Shown here: piece after piece, positions 54,764 through 63,867 of the stretch | Numbering within the stretch: position 1 is the first letter of the stretch | How the letters are laid out: each line of letters begins with the position of its first letter | Assembly: GCA_017621815.1 (NCBI GenBank) | Contig: JAGASK010000026.1 | Span: 1 to 64,000 of the forward strand | DNA: 64,000 bases | Origin: Lachnospiraceae bacterium | GTDB taxonomy: Bacteria; Bacillota; Clostridia; Lachnospirales; Lachnospiraceae | Direction: 5' to 3' | Position numbers and translations under genes: made by a program | The notes under the pieces: generated by a model | The model's database searches: none | What the model saw: only the letters and a program-made list of their open reading frames with translations | Told to the model about the DNA's origin: nothing

Positions 54764-55648
54764 ATGGACCAGGCCGAACAATTAAGAAATATCATAAAAG
54801 CCAACAATAATCCGAGACCTGCGGCGCGAATCATTACGGTAACCAGCGGCAAAGGCGGTGTAGGTAAATCCAATACGGCAATTAATCTGGCAATACAGTT
54901 CAGAAAGATGGGACAGAGGGTAATTATTCTGGACGCTGATTTTGGGTTGGCAAATATAGAAATTATGTTTGGAGCAGTGCCCAAGCATAATCTTTGTGAT
55001 TTGATTTATCAGGGAAAAAATATCAGGGAAATTATTACATGGGGTCCCATGGAGGTGGGCTTTATTTCAGGCGGCTCCGGAATAGTGGGCTTATCCAATT
55101 TAAGCAGGGATTATCTGATATACATTGTCCAGAATCTGGCGGAGCTTGATACAATCGCAGATATCATTATAGTGGATACCGGAGCGGGAATTTCCGATGC
55201 AGTGCTTGAATTTCTGGTGGCAAGCGGAGAAATACTGTTAGTAACCACACCTGAGCCTACGTCAATTACGGATTCTTATTCTCTTTTAAAGGCCCTGAGA
55301 CATCATCCGAGATTTTCGGAAACAGCTTCTCAGATAAAAGTGATTGCCAATAAGGTTGACAATCAAAATGAAGGTCAGGTTTTATTTAATAAACTGAACA
55401 CAGTAGTGGGACGGTATTTAAAGCTTCCGATTATGTATCTGGGAGCAGTACCGCAGGACAGCCAGCTTTCCAGGGCCGTTATGCAGCAGATGCCGGTATC
55501 CCTGCAATCGCCCGGCGCCAAATCAGCTCTTGCCTATGAGGCAATAGCGGCTAAGATGATGAATAAAGAACTTGGTCAGTCTGTAACAAAACGGGGAATG
55601 GCTGCATTCTTTTCCCACATTGTTGCAGGTAAAAAAAATAACGATTAG
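54764..55648 (+). CDS. flhG: Flagellar number regulator FlhG (MinD-like)
   Basis: 294 aa from ATG 54764, with GAGG 7 nt upstream (54758 is too close). It begins MDQAEQLRNII, the FlhF-activating DQAxxLR motif, followed by the deviant Walker A SGKGGVGKSN of ParA/MinD ATPases. It activates FlhF. Confidence 0.95.
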   Translation: MDQAEQLRNIIKANNNPRPAARIITVTSGKGGVGKSNTAINLAIQFRKMGQRVIILDADFGLANIEIMFGAVPKHNLCDLIYQGKNIREIITWGPMEVGFISGGSGIVGLSNLSRDYLIYIVQNLAELDTIADIIIVDTGAGISDAVLEFLVASGEILLVTTPEPTSITDSYSLLKALRHHPRFSETASQIKVIANKVDNQNEGQVLFNKLNTVVGRYLKLPIMYLGAVPQDSQLSRAVMQQMPVSLQSPGAKSALAYEAIAAKMMNKELGQSVTKRGMAAFFSHIVAGKKNND

Positions 55649-55659
55649 GGGGAAGCAAA

Positions 55660-56385
55660 ATGCTGTCAAAATATGTGATACCGGGTAATAAACTGGAAAT
55701 ACAGGCGGTGGAAAGAGTAAAGTATGTAGACGAGACGGAAAAGAAAAAAGTATACCAGACTCTTGTATATGATGTGCTTTCCGATGACCGTCTGGAAATT
55801 TATATGCCTGTGGAAAAGTCAAAACTGATTTTACTGCCCATAGATGTGGAGTATGACTTGTATTTTTATACTGCAGCCGGTTTATATCAGTGCTTTGCCA
55901 AAGTAATTGACAGATATAAATCCGATTCCAAATACATTCTGCAGCTTGAACTCACCAGTAACTTAAGAAAGTTTCAAAGAAGAGAATATTACCGTCTGAG
56001 CTGTGCCCTTGAGATGAATGCCCGTGCCCTTGAAAAGGAAGAAATACAGGCAGTGGAAAAGAAATCAAAGTATCTTGTGCCGGGGCTCCCTTTGAAGCAC
56101 AGTATTATTGTGGATATCAGCGGCGGGGGCATCCGCTTTGTAGGAGACTACTGTTATGAGCCGGAGAGCCTGATTTGCTGTAAATATCATCTTCTGATAA
56201 AGGGAAGAGATAAAGAATATACGCTGATTGCTAAAATTATAGCCGTCAGGGAGCTGGATGACAGACCGGGGCTCTATGAGCACCGTGCACAATACATAGA
56301 TATTGATACCATGGACAGGGAAGAAATTATCCGGTTTATTTTTGAAGAGGAAAGAAAGAGCAGAAAAAGAGAAAAAGGTCTTTGA
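55660..56385 (+). CDS. PilZ-domain flagellar brake protein (YcgR/YpfA-like)
   Basis: 241 aa. An N-terminal YcgR-N-like domain (1-100) is followed by a PilZ domain with the c-di-GMP motif RRxxYRL (FQRREYYRLSC) and DISGGGIRF. It probably slows or stops motility upon c-di-GMP binding. GGGGGA precedes the start. Confidence 0.9.
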   Translation: MLSKYVIPGNKLEIQAVERVKYVDETEKKKVYQTLVYDVLSDDRLEIYMPVEKSKLILLPIDVEYDLYFYTAAGLYQCFAKVIDRYKSDSKYILQLELTSNLRKFQRREYYRLSCALEMNARALEKEEIQAVEKKSKYLVPGLPLKHSIIVDISGGGIRFVGDYCYEPESLICCKYHLLIKGRDKEYTLIAKIIAVRELDDRPGLYEHRAQYIDIDTMDREEIIRFIFEEERKSRKREKGL

Positions 56386-56479
56386 TGATTACTATGCACT
56401 CATGAGAAGCATGAGTTGTGTTATACTAAATTGACAGGCCGGAGTAATCCGGACAGGAGTAATATAGAATAGGGAAAGT

Positions 56480-57091
56480 ATGGGTGTCATGAAAACAGAC
56501 ATAAAACAAACCGGTAAAAAAATTATTGCGGTTGCCAGTTCCACCGGCGGACCTAAAGCATTACAGGTTTTGATTCCGAAACTTCCTTCCAATTTGAATG
56601 CTCCGGTACTTATTGTGCAGCATATGCCGGCTGGGTTTACCGAAGCACTTGGAAAACGGCTTGATTCTTTAAGCGAGCTTTCTGTTAAAGAAGCGTCAGA
56701 AGGTGACATTCTTGAGAATGGGCATGCTTATCTGGCCAAGGGCGGAAGACATATGAACGTAATGAGGCAGGGCAGCAGGCAGATAATTCATTACACAGAT
56801 GAGCCTCCGAGAGAAGGGGTAAGACCCTGTGCTAATTTTATGTATGAATCACTTTCTGAGAGCATCTATGATGAAGTGATATGCGTGGTTCTTACAGGCA
56901 TGGGTGCTGATGGAACTGCCGGAATCAAAATGCTGAAAGAAAAGAAAAAAATAACGGTAATTGCCCAAAACGAAGAAACCTGTGTGGTGTATGGAATGCC
57001 GAGAAGCGTTACGATAGCAGGATTAAGTGATAAGGAAATGCCGTTGGAACAAATTGCAAATGAAATCATTAAGAACGTGGGGGTAAGTTAA
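56480..57091 (+). CDS. cheB: CheB-type protein-glutamate methylesterase lacking a receiver domain
   Basis: 203 aa covering only the methylesterase domain: the triad S21 (ASSTGGP), H48 (VQHMP) and D144 (GMGADG). The N-terminal receiver of normal CheB (about 350 aa total) is missing, and nothing receiver-like lies in the 94 nt upstream. That gap holds a small hairpin ACTCATG/CATGAGT (56398-56416). Activity would not be controlled by CheA phosphorylation in the usual way. Confidence 0.9.
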   Translation: MGVMKTDIKQTGKKIIAVASSTGGPKALQVLIPKLPSNLNAPVLIVQHMPAGFTEALGKRLDSLSELSVKEASEGDILENGHAYLAKGGRHMNVMRQGSRQIIHYTDEPPREGVRPCANFMYESLSESIYDEVICVVLTGMGADGTAGIKMLKEKKKITVIAQNEETCVVYGMPRSVTIAGLSDKEMPLEQIANEIIKNVGVS

Positions 57092-57092
57092 A

Positions 57093-59159
57093 ATGGATGT
57101 AAATCAATATCTGGGAATTTTTCTTGATGAAACAAAGGAGCATTTGGAAAGTCTGAATGCGCAGATTTTAAATCTGGAACAGTCACCGGAGGATTCGGAT
57201 ACGATCAATGAAATATTCCGTGCAGCCCATTCGTTAAAGGGAATGGCGGGAACCATGGGATATAAGCGTATGCAGACGCTGACCCATGACATGGAAAATG
57301 TATTTTCCGAAATCAGAAACGGTTCCATGAAAGTGACTTCCGGATTAATTGATATTTTATTCCAGTGCCTGGATGCGTTGGAGGAATATACCAATAATAT
57401 TCAGGAGTCGGCAGATGAAGGAACTAATGATAATAAGCCGTTGATTGACCAGCTGAATGCATTTTTAAATTCCGGTAAGGATGAGGCAAAGGCACAGCCG
57501 GAAAGTAAGCCTGAAGAACCGGCAGCTCCCGCAGCCAGTGAGGCCAGATGGAAAGAGGTTCCCTTAGGAGAGCCGGAAAAGCATGTTTTTGCTGCAGCAA
57601 AAGAGCAGGGAAAACAGGTATACGGTCTTGATATCAGGGTGCAGGAAACCTGTATATTAAAAGCTGCCAGAGCCTTTTTGGTATATAAGGCTGTGGAAGA
57701 AAAAGCGGAAATCATTGTATGCAGCCCTTCCGCACAGGATATTGAGGATGAGAAGTTTGAACTGGAATTCAGCCTGATAGTTGTTTCCAATAATTCCCTT
57801 GAGCAGATTATTCAGGCAGCGCAGGGTGTGTCCGAAATCGAATCGGTAACGGGCGGCGTGCTTGATGTAGAAAATATAGTTACAGAGAAGTCATCTGAAG
57901 AACCGGCGGAAACGAAGAAGGAAGAAACAAAGCCGGCAGTATCTGCTGAAAAGGCTCAGGGAACTCCTGCAAAGCAGAATGATAAAAAAGCAGGCAAACC
58001 GGTAGTGAACAGAACAGTCCGTGTTGACATTGAAAAACTGGATGTTCTTATGAACCTTGTAAGTGAACTTATTATTGCCAAGAACTCTCTGGTTTCCGCA
58101 TCCAATACAGAAGGAGTGTCCGGAGGTTCCGGTTTTAATGAACAGATTGAATATCTGGAAAGCGTTACCACTAACCTTCATGAATCGGTTATGAAGGTAC
58201 GAATGGTGCCTATAGAGAGTGTTGTAAGCAAATTCCCCAGAATGATTCGGGAGCTTTCCAAAAAGCTGGATAAAAAGATGGAACTGTATATGTCCGGTGA
58301 AGAAACGGAGCTTGACAGAACAGTAGTTGATGAAATCGGGGACCCTCTGATGCATCTTTTACGTAATTCCGCAGACCATGGGCTTGAATCGGCAGAGGTT
58401 CGTGCGCAGAGAGGCAAGCCTGAAGTCGGCTCCATATTCCTGGATGCATATCAGGATGGCAATAACGTAGTAATTGAAGTGCGTGACGACGGTAACGGAA
58501 TTAACGTTGAGGCTGTTAAGAATACGGCGATTGAGAGAGGCGTTATTACACCGGAACAGGCAGAAAGCATGAGTGAGAAGGATATCATTAATCTTCTGTT
58601 CCATGCAGGCTTCTCTACAGCCAAGAAAATTTCCGATGTATCGGGAAGAGGCGTAGGCCTTGACGTGGTAAAATCCAAAATTGAGTCCTTAAGCGGAGAA
58701 GTAGAGGTAAAATCAAAGCTTGGAGAGGGCAGCACATGGATTATCAGACTGCCGCTTACCCTTGCGATTATTCAGGCTCTTATGGTAACTGTGGGAGGAG
58801 AAAAATATGCAATTTCCCTTGGCAGCATCCAGACCATAGAAGATATCAGCCCCAGTGAAATCAAGCTGGTAGGAAATAAAGAGGTAATTAATCTGAGGGG
58901 AAATGTGATTCCGATTATCAGATTAAGCGAGGAACTGGATATTGACAGTCTTAAATCATCTGAAGACAATATGGTAGTTGTTATTGTTAAAAAGGGAGAA
59001 AAACTGGCAGGTCTTGTAGTGGATGAGTTGATGGGACAGCAGGAAATTGTTATCAAGTCCCTTGGCAAATATATCAGTAAATGTAAGATTATCAGCGGCG
59101 CAACTATTTTAGGTGACGGTGAAGTAGCGTTGATACTTGATGCAAATGCATTGATTTAG
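57093..59159 (+). CDS. cheA: Chemotaxis histidine kinase CheA
   Basis: 688 aa. P1 Hpt domain with phospho-His46 (AAHSLKGMAG), P2 region (about 165-260), P3 dimerisation, P4 ATPase (LRNSADHGLE, DDGNGI, SGRGVGLDVV) and P5 CheW-like domain. It starts 1 nt after the cheB stop. Confidence 0.97.
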   Translation: MDVNQYLGIFLDETKEHLESLNAQILNLEQSPEDSDTINEIFRAAHSLKGMAGTMGYKRMQTLTHDMENVFSEIRNGSMKVTSGLIDILFQCLDALEEYTNNIQESADEGTNDNKPLIDQLNAFLNSGKDEAKAQPESKPEEPAAPAASEARWKEVPLGEPEKHVFAAAKEQGKQVYGLDIRVQETCILKAARAFLVYKAVEEKAEIIVCSPSAQDIEDEKFELEFSLIVVSNNSLEQIIQAAQGVSEIESVTGGVLDVENIVTEKSSEEPAETKKEETKPAVSAEKAQGTPAKQNDKKAGKPVVNRTVRVDIEKLDVLMNLVSELIIAKNSLVSASNTEGVSGGSGFNEQIEYLESVTTNLHESVMKVRMVPIESVVSKFPRMIRELSKKLDKKMELYMSGEETELDRTVVDEIGDPLMHLLRNSADHGLESAEVRAQRGKPEVGSIFLDAYQDGNNVVIEVRDDGNGINVEAVKNTAIERGVITPEQAESMSEKDIINLLFHAGFSTAKKISDVSGRGVGLDVVKSKIESLSGEVEVKSKLGEGSTWIIRLPLTLAIIQALMVTVGGEKYAISLGSIQTIEDISPSEIKLVGNKEVINLRGNVIPIIRLSEELDIDSLKSSEDNMVVVIVKKGEKLAGLVVDELMGQQEIVIKSLGKYISKCKIISGATILGDGEVALILDANALI

Positions 59160-59176
59160 GACAGGGGGATAAATAT

Positions 59177-59641
59177 ATGGACCAGTTGAAATTAGCAGAT
59201 TTAAATGAAGCAGGTGAAACTGCGCAGTATATAGTAATTAAACTTGGCGCTGAGCAATACGGTATTGACATTAAATATATTGATAATATCGTGCGCATGC
59301 AGCACATTACCAGAGTGCCTAAGGTTGCCGGTTATTTAAAGGGCGTAATTAATCTTCGCGGTGAAGTGATTCCAGTTATGAGTATACGGCTGAAAATGGA
59401 TCTTCCGGAAGATGAATTTACAAAGGCAACCAGAATTATTATCCTGAAGCTTGAGCAGCATGGTACCATAGGAGTTATCGTTGATGAAGTAAAAGAGGTT
59501 GTGACTCTGATGTCTTCTGAGATAGAAAAGGTTTCCTATGACAGTCAGGAAGGAAAAGCAAACTTCATATTCGGTATTGGTAAGCATAATGATGAATTAA
59601 TCTCCTTACTTGACCTGAATGTGGTGGCAATGGAAAAATAA
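59177..59641 (+). CDS. cheW: Chemotaxis coupling protein CheW
   Basis: 154 aa single CheW domain (FINDING-type core: YIVIKLGAEQYGIDIKYIDNIVRM; GVINLRGEVIPVMSIR). It couples receptors to CheA. GGGGG precedes the ATG. Confidence 0.96.
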   Translation: MDQLKLADLNEAGETAQYIVIKLGAEQYGIDIKYIDNIVRMQHITRVPKVAGYLKGVINLRGEVIPVMSIRLKMDLPEDEFTKATRIIILKLEQHGTIGVIVDEVKEVVTLMSSEIEKVSYDSQEGKANFIFGIGKHNDELISLLDLNVVAMEK

Positions 59642-59664
59642 TTGCGTCTTAGTTAGGAGAAGTT

Positions 59665-60300
59665 ATGAAAGACCTTAGTATGGAAGAATTAACAAGTCAA
59701 TATTATGATGTGTTAAAAGAACTTGGAAACATTGGGGCCGGAAATGCTACCACAGCCCTGGCTCAGTTGATTGGCTGTAAGGTGGATATGTCTGTTCCGC
59801 AGGTTCAGCTGCTTGAATTTAATGAGCTGGGAGAAATTGTCGGCGGTGAAGATGAAATTATGGTCGGCATTTATCTCCAGGTGGAAGGTGACATAGAAGG
59901 CAGCATGATGTTTATACAGAAAAAGCTGTCAGCGGCGCACTTGGTAAATAAGCTGATGTGCGGTATGCTTGGTGTGGATGATGAAGAAATAGCCAGCGCT
60001 GAATTCGGGGAAATGGAGTGTTCAGCAATTAAAGAGGTGGGAAATATCATTACCGGTGCATATTTAAATGCGTTATCCTCTTTAACCGGTCTGAAAATAT
60101 ACCCTTCGGTTCCGCAGCTCGGCATTGATATGGCAGGAGCCCTTTTAAGTGTACCTGCTGTAGAATTTGGCCTGTTTGCCGATAAAATTCTTTTGGTGCA
60201 GACAAAATTTTCCGATGATGTTGAACTGGATGGCTACTTTATCCTGATACCTGATATGGAATCTTATGAGAAGATTTTAAAGGTACTGGGTGTTATGTAA
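59665..60300 (+). CDS. cheC: CheY-P phosphatase CheC
   Basis: 211 aa with both phosphatase helices, ELGNIGAGNATTALAQLI and EVGNIITGAYLNALSSL, each keeping E/N. It works with CheD in receptor adaptation. Confidence 0.95.
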   Translation: MKDLSMEELTSQYYDVLKELGNIGAGNATTALAQLIGCKVDMSVPQVQLLEFNELGEIVGGEDEIMVGIYLQVEGDIEGSMMFIQKKLSAAHLVNKLMCGMLGVDDEEIASAEFGEMECSAIKEVGNIITGAYLNALSSLTGLKIYPSVPQLGIDMAGALLSVPAVEFGLFADKILLVQTKFSDDVELDGYFILIPDMESYEKILKVLGVM

Positions 60301-60330
60301 GGATAAAAACAGGATGGGAGCCATAGGGGT

Positions 60331-60816
60331 ATGAGTGAGGTAATAAAAGTAGGAATGGCGGATATGGCCGTTTGCAGTGGTGATGATGCAGTTACAACTC
60401 TGGGTCTTGGTTCCTGTATCGGGATAGCCATCAGGGATCCGTCTGCAGGCATAGGGGGACTGGTGCATATTATGCTGCCTGACAGTACGGAAATCAGAAA
60501 TAATACGAACAGGCTTAAATTCGCTGATACAGGCATTGAAGATCTGGTGAATGAAATTATAAAAAAAGGCGGCAGCAAAAGCAGACTGGTAGCTAAGATA
60601 GCGGGCGGAGCGCAGATGTTCAGCTCAGGAGGTAAAAGCGATACTATCCGTGTGGGTGAGAGAAATGCCCAGGCCAGCAGAAAAAAACTCATGGAATTGA
60701 AAATACCGCTGCTTTCTGAGGATACGGGAAAAACCTATGGAAGAACAGTTGTTTTTTATCCTAAAACAGGTGATTACGTTATTCGTTCTGTAGGAATGCC
60801 GGAGAAAAAAATATGA
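60331..60816 (+). CDS. cheD: Chemoreceptor glutamine deamidase CheD
   Basis: 161 aa with catalytic C29 (LGLGSCIGIAI) and H46 (GLVHIMLP). It deamidates receptor glutamines and stimulates CheC. Its stop overlaps the next start as ATGA. Confidence 0.95.
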   Translation: MSEVIKVGMADMAVCSGDDAVTTLGLGSCIGIAIRDPSAGIGGLVHIMLPDSTEIRNNTNRLKFADTGIEDLVNEIIKKGGSKSRLVAKIAGGAQMFSSGGKSDTIRVGERNAQASRKKLMELKIPLLSEDTGKTYGRTVVFYPKTGDYVIRSVGMPEKKI

Positions 60817-61088
60817 AAAAGAGCAGGTTATTTGCCCCCTTTTTAATGCTTTTTGCAGGAGCAGTCACAAGTATTGTGATGTTTAAGGGAAACTATGATA
60901 CTACAGACTTACTTATAATACTGCTGTGCGTGATGGTGTTTTTTTATCTTGCAGGCTGCCTGATTCAGAAGAAAGTGCTTTCTTTTATAAATCAGATTAG
61001 GGAAAAAGAAGCAGCAGAAGCAGAAAATGAGGGTGAAGTGATAGAGAAGGAAGTTCCTGCCACGGATGAAAATGGCATGGAAGCTTAG
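60813..61088 (+). CDS. Small two-helix membrane protein of the che operon
   Basis: 91 aa; two hydrophobic segments (about 7-24 and 32-51) and an acidic Glu-rich tail. Translationally coupled to cheD (4-nt overlap). No family recognised; related small proteins at this position seem typical of Lachnospiraceae operons, but I cannot verify that. Confidence 0.75.
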   Translation: MKKSRLFAPFLMLFAGAVTSIVMFKGNYDTTDLLIILLCVMVFFYLAGCLIQKKVLSFINQIREKEAAEAENEGEVIEKEVPATDENGMEA

Positions 61089-61133
61089 AAACGATAGCAA
61101 CTGCCGGGCAGGGCAATTGTTTTGGAGGGTATA

Positions 61134-61898
61134 ATGGACGAAGCAGGCAGAGCAAAGCTTTGGGACGATTATGCAAGGACCAAATCGCCTGAAATCAGAG
61201 AAAAAATCATATTGGAATATGCACCGCTTGTAAAGCTGGTAGCCGGACGGCTCAGTATGTATTTAGGGTATAATGTTGAATATGATGATTTGGTAGGATA
61301 CGGTGTTTTTGGATTGATAGACGCCATTGATAAGTATGACAATATGAAGGCTGTAAAATTTGAAACATATGCGAGCCTTCGGATTAGAGGCGCTATTCTT
61401 GACCAGATTCGTAAAATGGACTGGATTCCCCGCACAATCAGACAAAAGCAGAAAAAAATAGATGCGGCCATGAAAGAAATTGAGAGTACCAAAGGGAGGG
61501 CAGCTACTGACGAAGAAATTGCATGCAGTCTTGGTATCAGTGAAGAGGAATATACCTCCTGGCAGTCGCAGATGAAGATTACGGGGGTAGTATCTTTAGA
61601 TGAATTTATGGAATCGGGAAGTGAAGCGCCTGCGGTACAGAATGTACAGCAGAGGTTTGACGGACCTGAAGAAGTAATTGAAAAGGGAGAAATGAAGGAA
61701 GTGCTGGGTCAGGCGCTTGAATTACTGACTGAAAAAGAAAAAAAGGTTATTTTGCTTTATTATTATGAAGATTTGACACTAAAGGAAATAAGCAATGTGC
61801 TGGAGGTTTCGGAATCAAGGATTTCCCAGTTACATACAAGGGCGTTGCAGAAATTAAAGACAAAAATGGGAAATTATATGGGATTTTTCTCCATATAA
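61134..61898 (+). CDS. sigD: Flagellar sigma factor sigma-D (FliA/sigma-28)
   Basis: 254 aa from ATG 61134, with GGAGGG just upstream. Regions 2 (VEYDDLVGYGVFGLIDAIDKYD, FETYASLRIRGAILDQIRKMDW in parts), 3 and 4 (LEVSESRISQLHTRALQKLK) fit FliA. It directs late flagellar genes such as flagellin and receptors. Confidence 0.96.
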   Translation: MDEAGRAKLWDDYARTKSPEIREKIILEYAPLVKLVAGRLSMYLGYNVEYDDLVGYGVFGLIDAIDKYDNMKAVKFETYASLRIRGAILDQIRKMDWIPRTIRQKQKKIDAAMKEIESTKGRAATDEEIACSLGISEEEYTSWQSQMKITGVVSLDEFMESGSEAPAVQNVQQRFDGPEEVIEKGEMKEVLGQALELLTEKEKKVILLYYYEDLTLKEISNVLEVSESRISQLHTRALQKLKTKMGNYMGFFSI

Positions 61899-61913
61899 TA
61901 AAGAGGTATGTAA

Positions 61914-63515
61914 ATGAAAAATGGCTATTTTCAGTTGGTATGCGGCGAAAAGGGAACTGCGCTTAAGATTATAGCGCCGAAGGAAGGCGGCAGTCATGTA
62001 TTTGTCAGGGAAATCATGGATTACCTGAACCTTCAGGGAATTATGTATGATACGGCCACATTGAATGCCGGGCTTCAGAATGCCAGAAACTCGGATGCGG
62101 AAGAGTATCAGTTTCAGATTAATAAAGACGCTGTTTCAGAGGTGCGTGAAAGTTATAAATTGAATGTCAGTCAGAATAAAATGACTGTGATGGCAAGGTT
62201 TTACGCCCCTTCCTTAAAGGGCGGAAGAATGGATGCCGATGAATTTTTGCGGGATCTTGCCGGCAAGAATATTGTGAACGGAATCAAAAAAGAAGAAATA
62301 CGGAAGTTTTTTGATTCTCCGGAATATTGTAAAGATGTTTTTGTGGCACAGGGGCAGCTGCCGCGGCATGGAAAAGATGCCAGAATAGAATATTACTTTG
62401 ATACGGATTTGAAGGCAAAGCCGACGCTGAACAGTGACGGCAGCGTGGACTTTTTTCATTTAAATACTATTTGTCACTGCAGTAAAGGCGATGTGCTTGC
62501 AAGATTGTTTCCGGCAGATACAGGCGCCTATGGCATGACGGTTTATGGTGAGAAGGTTAAGCCCAGGGATGTTAAACATGCAGCATTAAAATTCGGGCAT
62601 AATATCAGCATTTCAGAGGATAAACAAGTACTTACCGCAGAAACGGACGGGCATGTGACCCTGGTTGAGGGCAAAGTTTTTGTCTCCAATGTTTTTGAAG
62701 TGGAAAATGTGGATATATCCACCGGGGATATAGATTATGAAGGCAGCGTCAAGATAAACGGAAACGTGTGCACTAATTTTACGGTGCGGGCATCAGGCAA
62801 TATAGAGGTAAGAGGTGTAGTTGAGGGCGCTTATCTTGAAGCCGGCGGTGATATTATTATCGCAAGAGGAATGAACGGAATGGCAAGAGGCGTGCTTAAA
62901 GCCCAGGGGAATGTTATTTCCAAGTTTATTGAAAATGCCAAAGTGTCGGCAGGAGGCTATGTCTCAACGGAATCCATTCTTCACAGTGAAGTAATGGCAG
63001 GAACGGAAATTCTGGTAACCGGCAAGAGAGGGTTTATTACCGGCGGACGTGTTTCCGCATCTAATCTGGTACTGGTTAAGACTCTCGGTTCATCTATGGG
63101 CGCGGATACAATTGTTGAGGTGGGAATTGATCCCGGAATTAAAGTTAAGATACAGCAGCTGCAGAAGCAGATTGCAGATAATCGTAAAAATATTGAAAAG
63201 ATTCGTCCTGTGCTTTTAGCATTTAAACAGAAGATAGCCCAGGGGGCAAAACTGAAGCCCGAACAGTTAAAAAATGTTCAGGATATGCTGCAGAAAGAAA
63301 AACAGATACAGCAGGACCTGGAAACAGATACGGCAGAGCTTTCATCCCTGCAGCAGATGATGGAGGGAAGCAATCAGGCCCGGATTGAAGTTACGGGAGA
63401 AGTGTTCGCAGGAACTAAAATTTGTATTTCCGATGTCTCAATGGTGGTAAAAAACAGTATGTCTTATTGCAAATTTATAAAGGAACACGGAGATGTAAAG
63501 ATGGCACCCTTATAA
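61914..63515 (+). CDS. FapA family protein (DUF342)
   Basis: 533 aa. An N-terminal domain (about 60-165) is followed by the repetitive beta-helical DUF342 core (about 170-400), with runs such as VKINGNVCTNFTVRASGN and GDIIIARGMNG, and a coiled coil (about 405-485). Such proteins are regular members of clostridial flagellar operons; a polysaccharide or envelope role has been proposed, but the function is not established. Confidence 0.85.
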   Translation: MKNGYFQLVCGEKGTALKIIAPKEGGSHVFVREIMDYLNLQGIMYDTATLNAGLQNARNSDAEEYQFQINKDAVSEVRESYKLNVSQNKMTVMARFYAPSLKGGRMDADEFLRDLAGKNIVNGIKKEEIRKFFDSPEYCKDVFVAQGQLPRHGKDARIEYYFDTDLKAKPTLNSDGSVDFFHLNTICHCSKGDVLARLFPADTGAYGMTVYGEKVKPRDVKHAALKFGHNISISEDKQVLTAETDGHVTLVEGKVFVSNVFEVENVDISTGDIDYEGSVKINGNVCTNFTVRASGNIEVRGVVEGAYLEAGGDIIIARGMNGMARGVLKAQGNVISKFIENAKVSAGGYVSTESILHSEVMAGTEILVTGKRGFITGGRVSASNLVLVKTLGSSMGADTIVEVGIDPGIKVKIQQLQKQIADNRKNIEKIRPVLLAFKQKIAQGAKLKPEQLKNVQDMLQKEKQIQQDLETDTAELSSLQQMMEGSNQARIEVTGEVFAGTKICISDVSMVVKNSMSYCKFIKEHGDVKMAPL

Positions 63516-63530
63516 GGGCAGGGGGTTTTT

Positions 63531-63848
63531 ATGACAATCAGTCGTGTTGAAATTCAGGGGCAGTTAACACGGGCTCAGGATTTTACAACTATAAAACAAA
63601 ATCAGGATAACAAAGGACTGGTAGACCAGACTAATTTCCAAAAGCAGTTTAACCAGACTGTGGAAAATAAGGTTCGTCAGGTTCATCAGGGCGATAAGGC
63701 GGAGAATGAAGGAAAACGGTTTGATGCCAAGGAAAAAGGAAACGGAACATATTACGGTGACGGCGGAAAACGCCGGAAAAAAGAGGAAAAAGAAAAGGAC
63801 GGAAAAGTTGTCTTAAAAGGGCATGGCAGCTTTGATATGAAAATCTAG
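63531..63848 (+). CDS. Small hydrophilic flagellar-operon protein
   Basis: 105 aa, highly polar, with a Lys/Glu-rich C-terminal third and no cysteine or membrane segment. It starts TISRVEIQGQLTRAQDF after a GGGG site. It lies between fapA and a small membrane protein. Function unknown. Confidence 0.75.
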   Translation: MTISRVEIQGQLTRAQDFTTIKQNQDNKGLVDQTNFQKQFNQTVENKVRQVHQGDKAENEGKRFDAKEKGNGTYYGDGGKRRKKEEKEKDGKVVLKGHGSFDMKI

Positions 63849-63867
63849 CGGATATACAGGTGAAATT

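Noticed and set aside
56398..56416. Terminator between the PilZ gene and cheB
   Set aside because: The 7-bp hairpin has no T run and the downstream genes clearly belong to the same operon.
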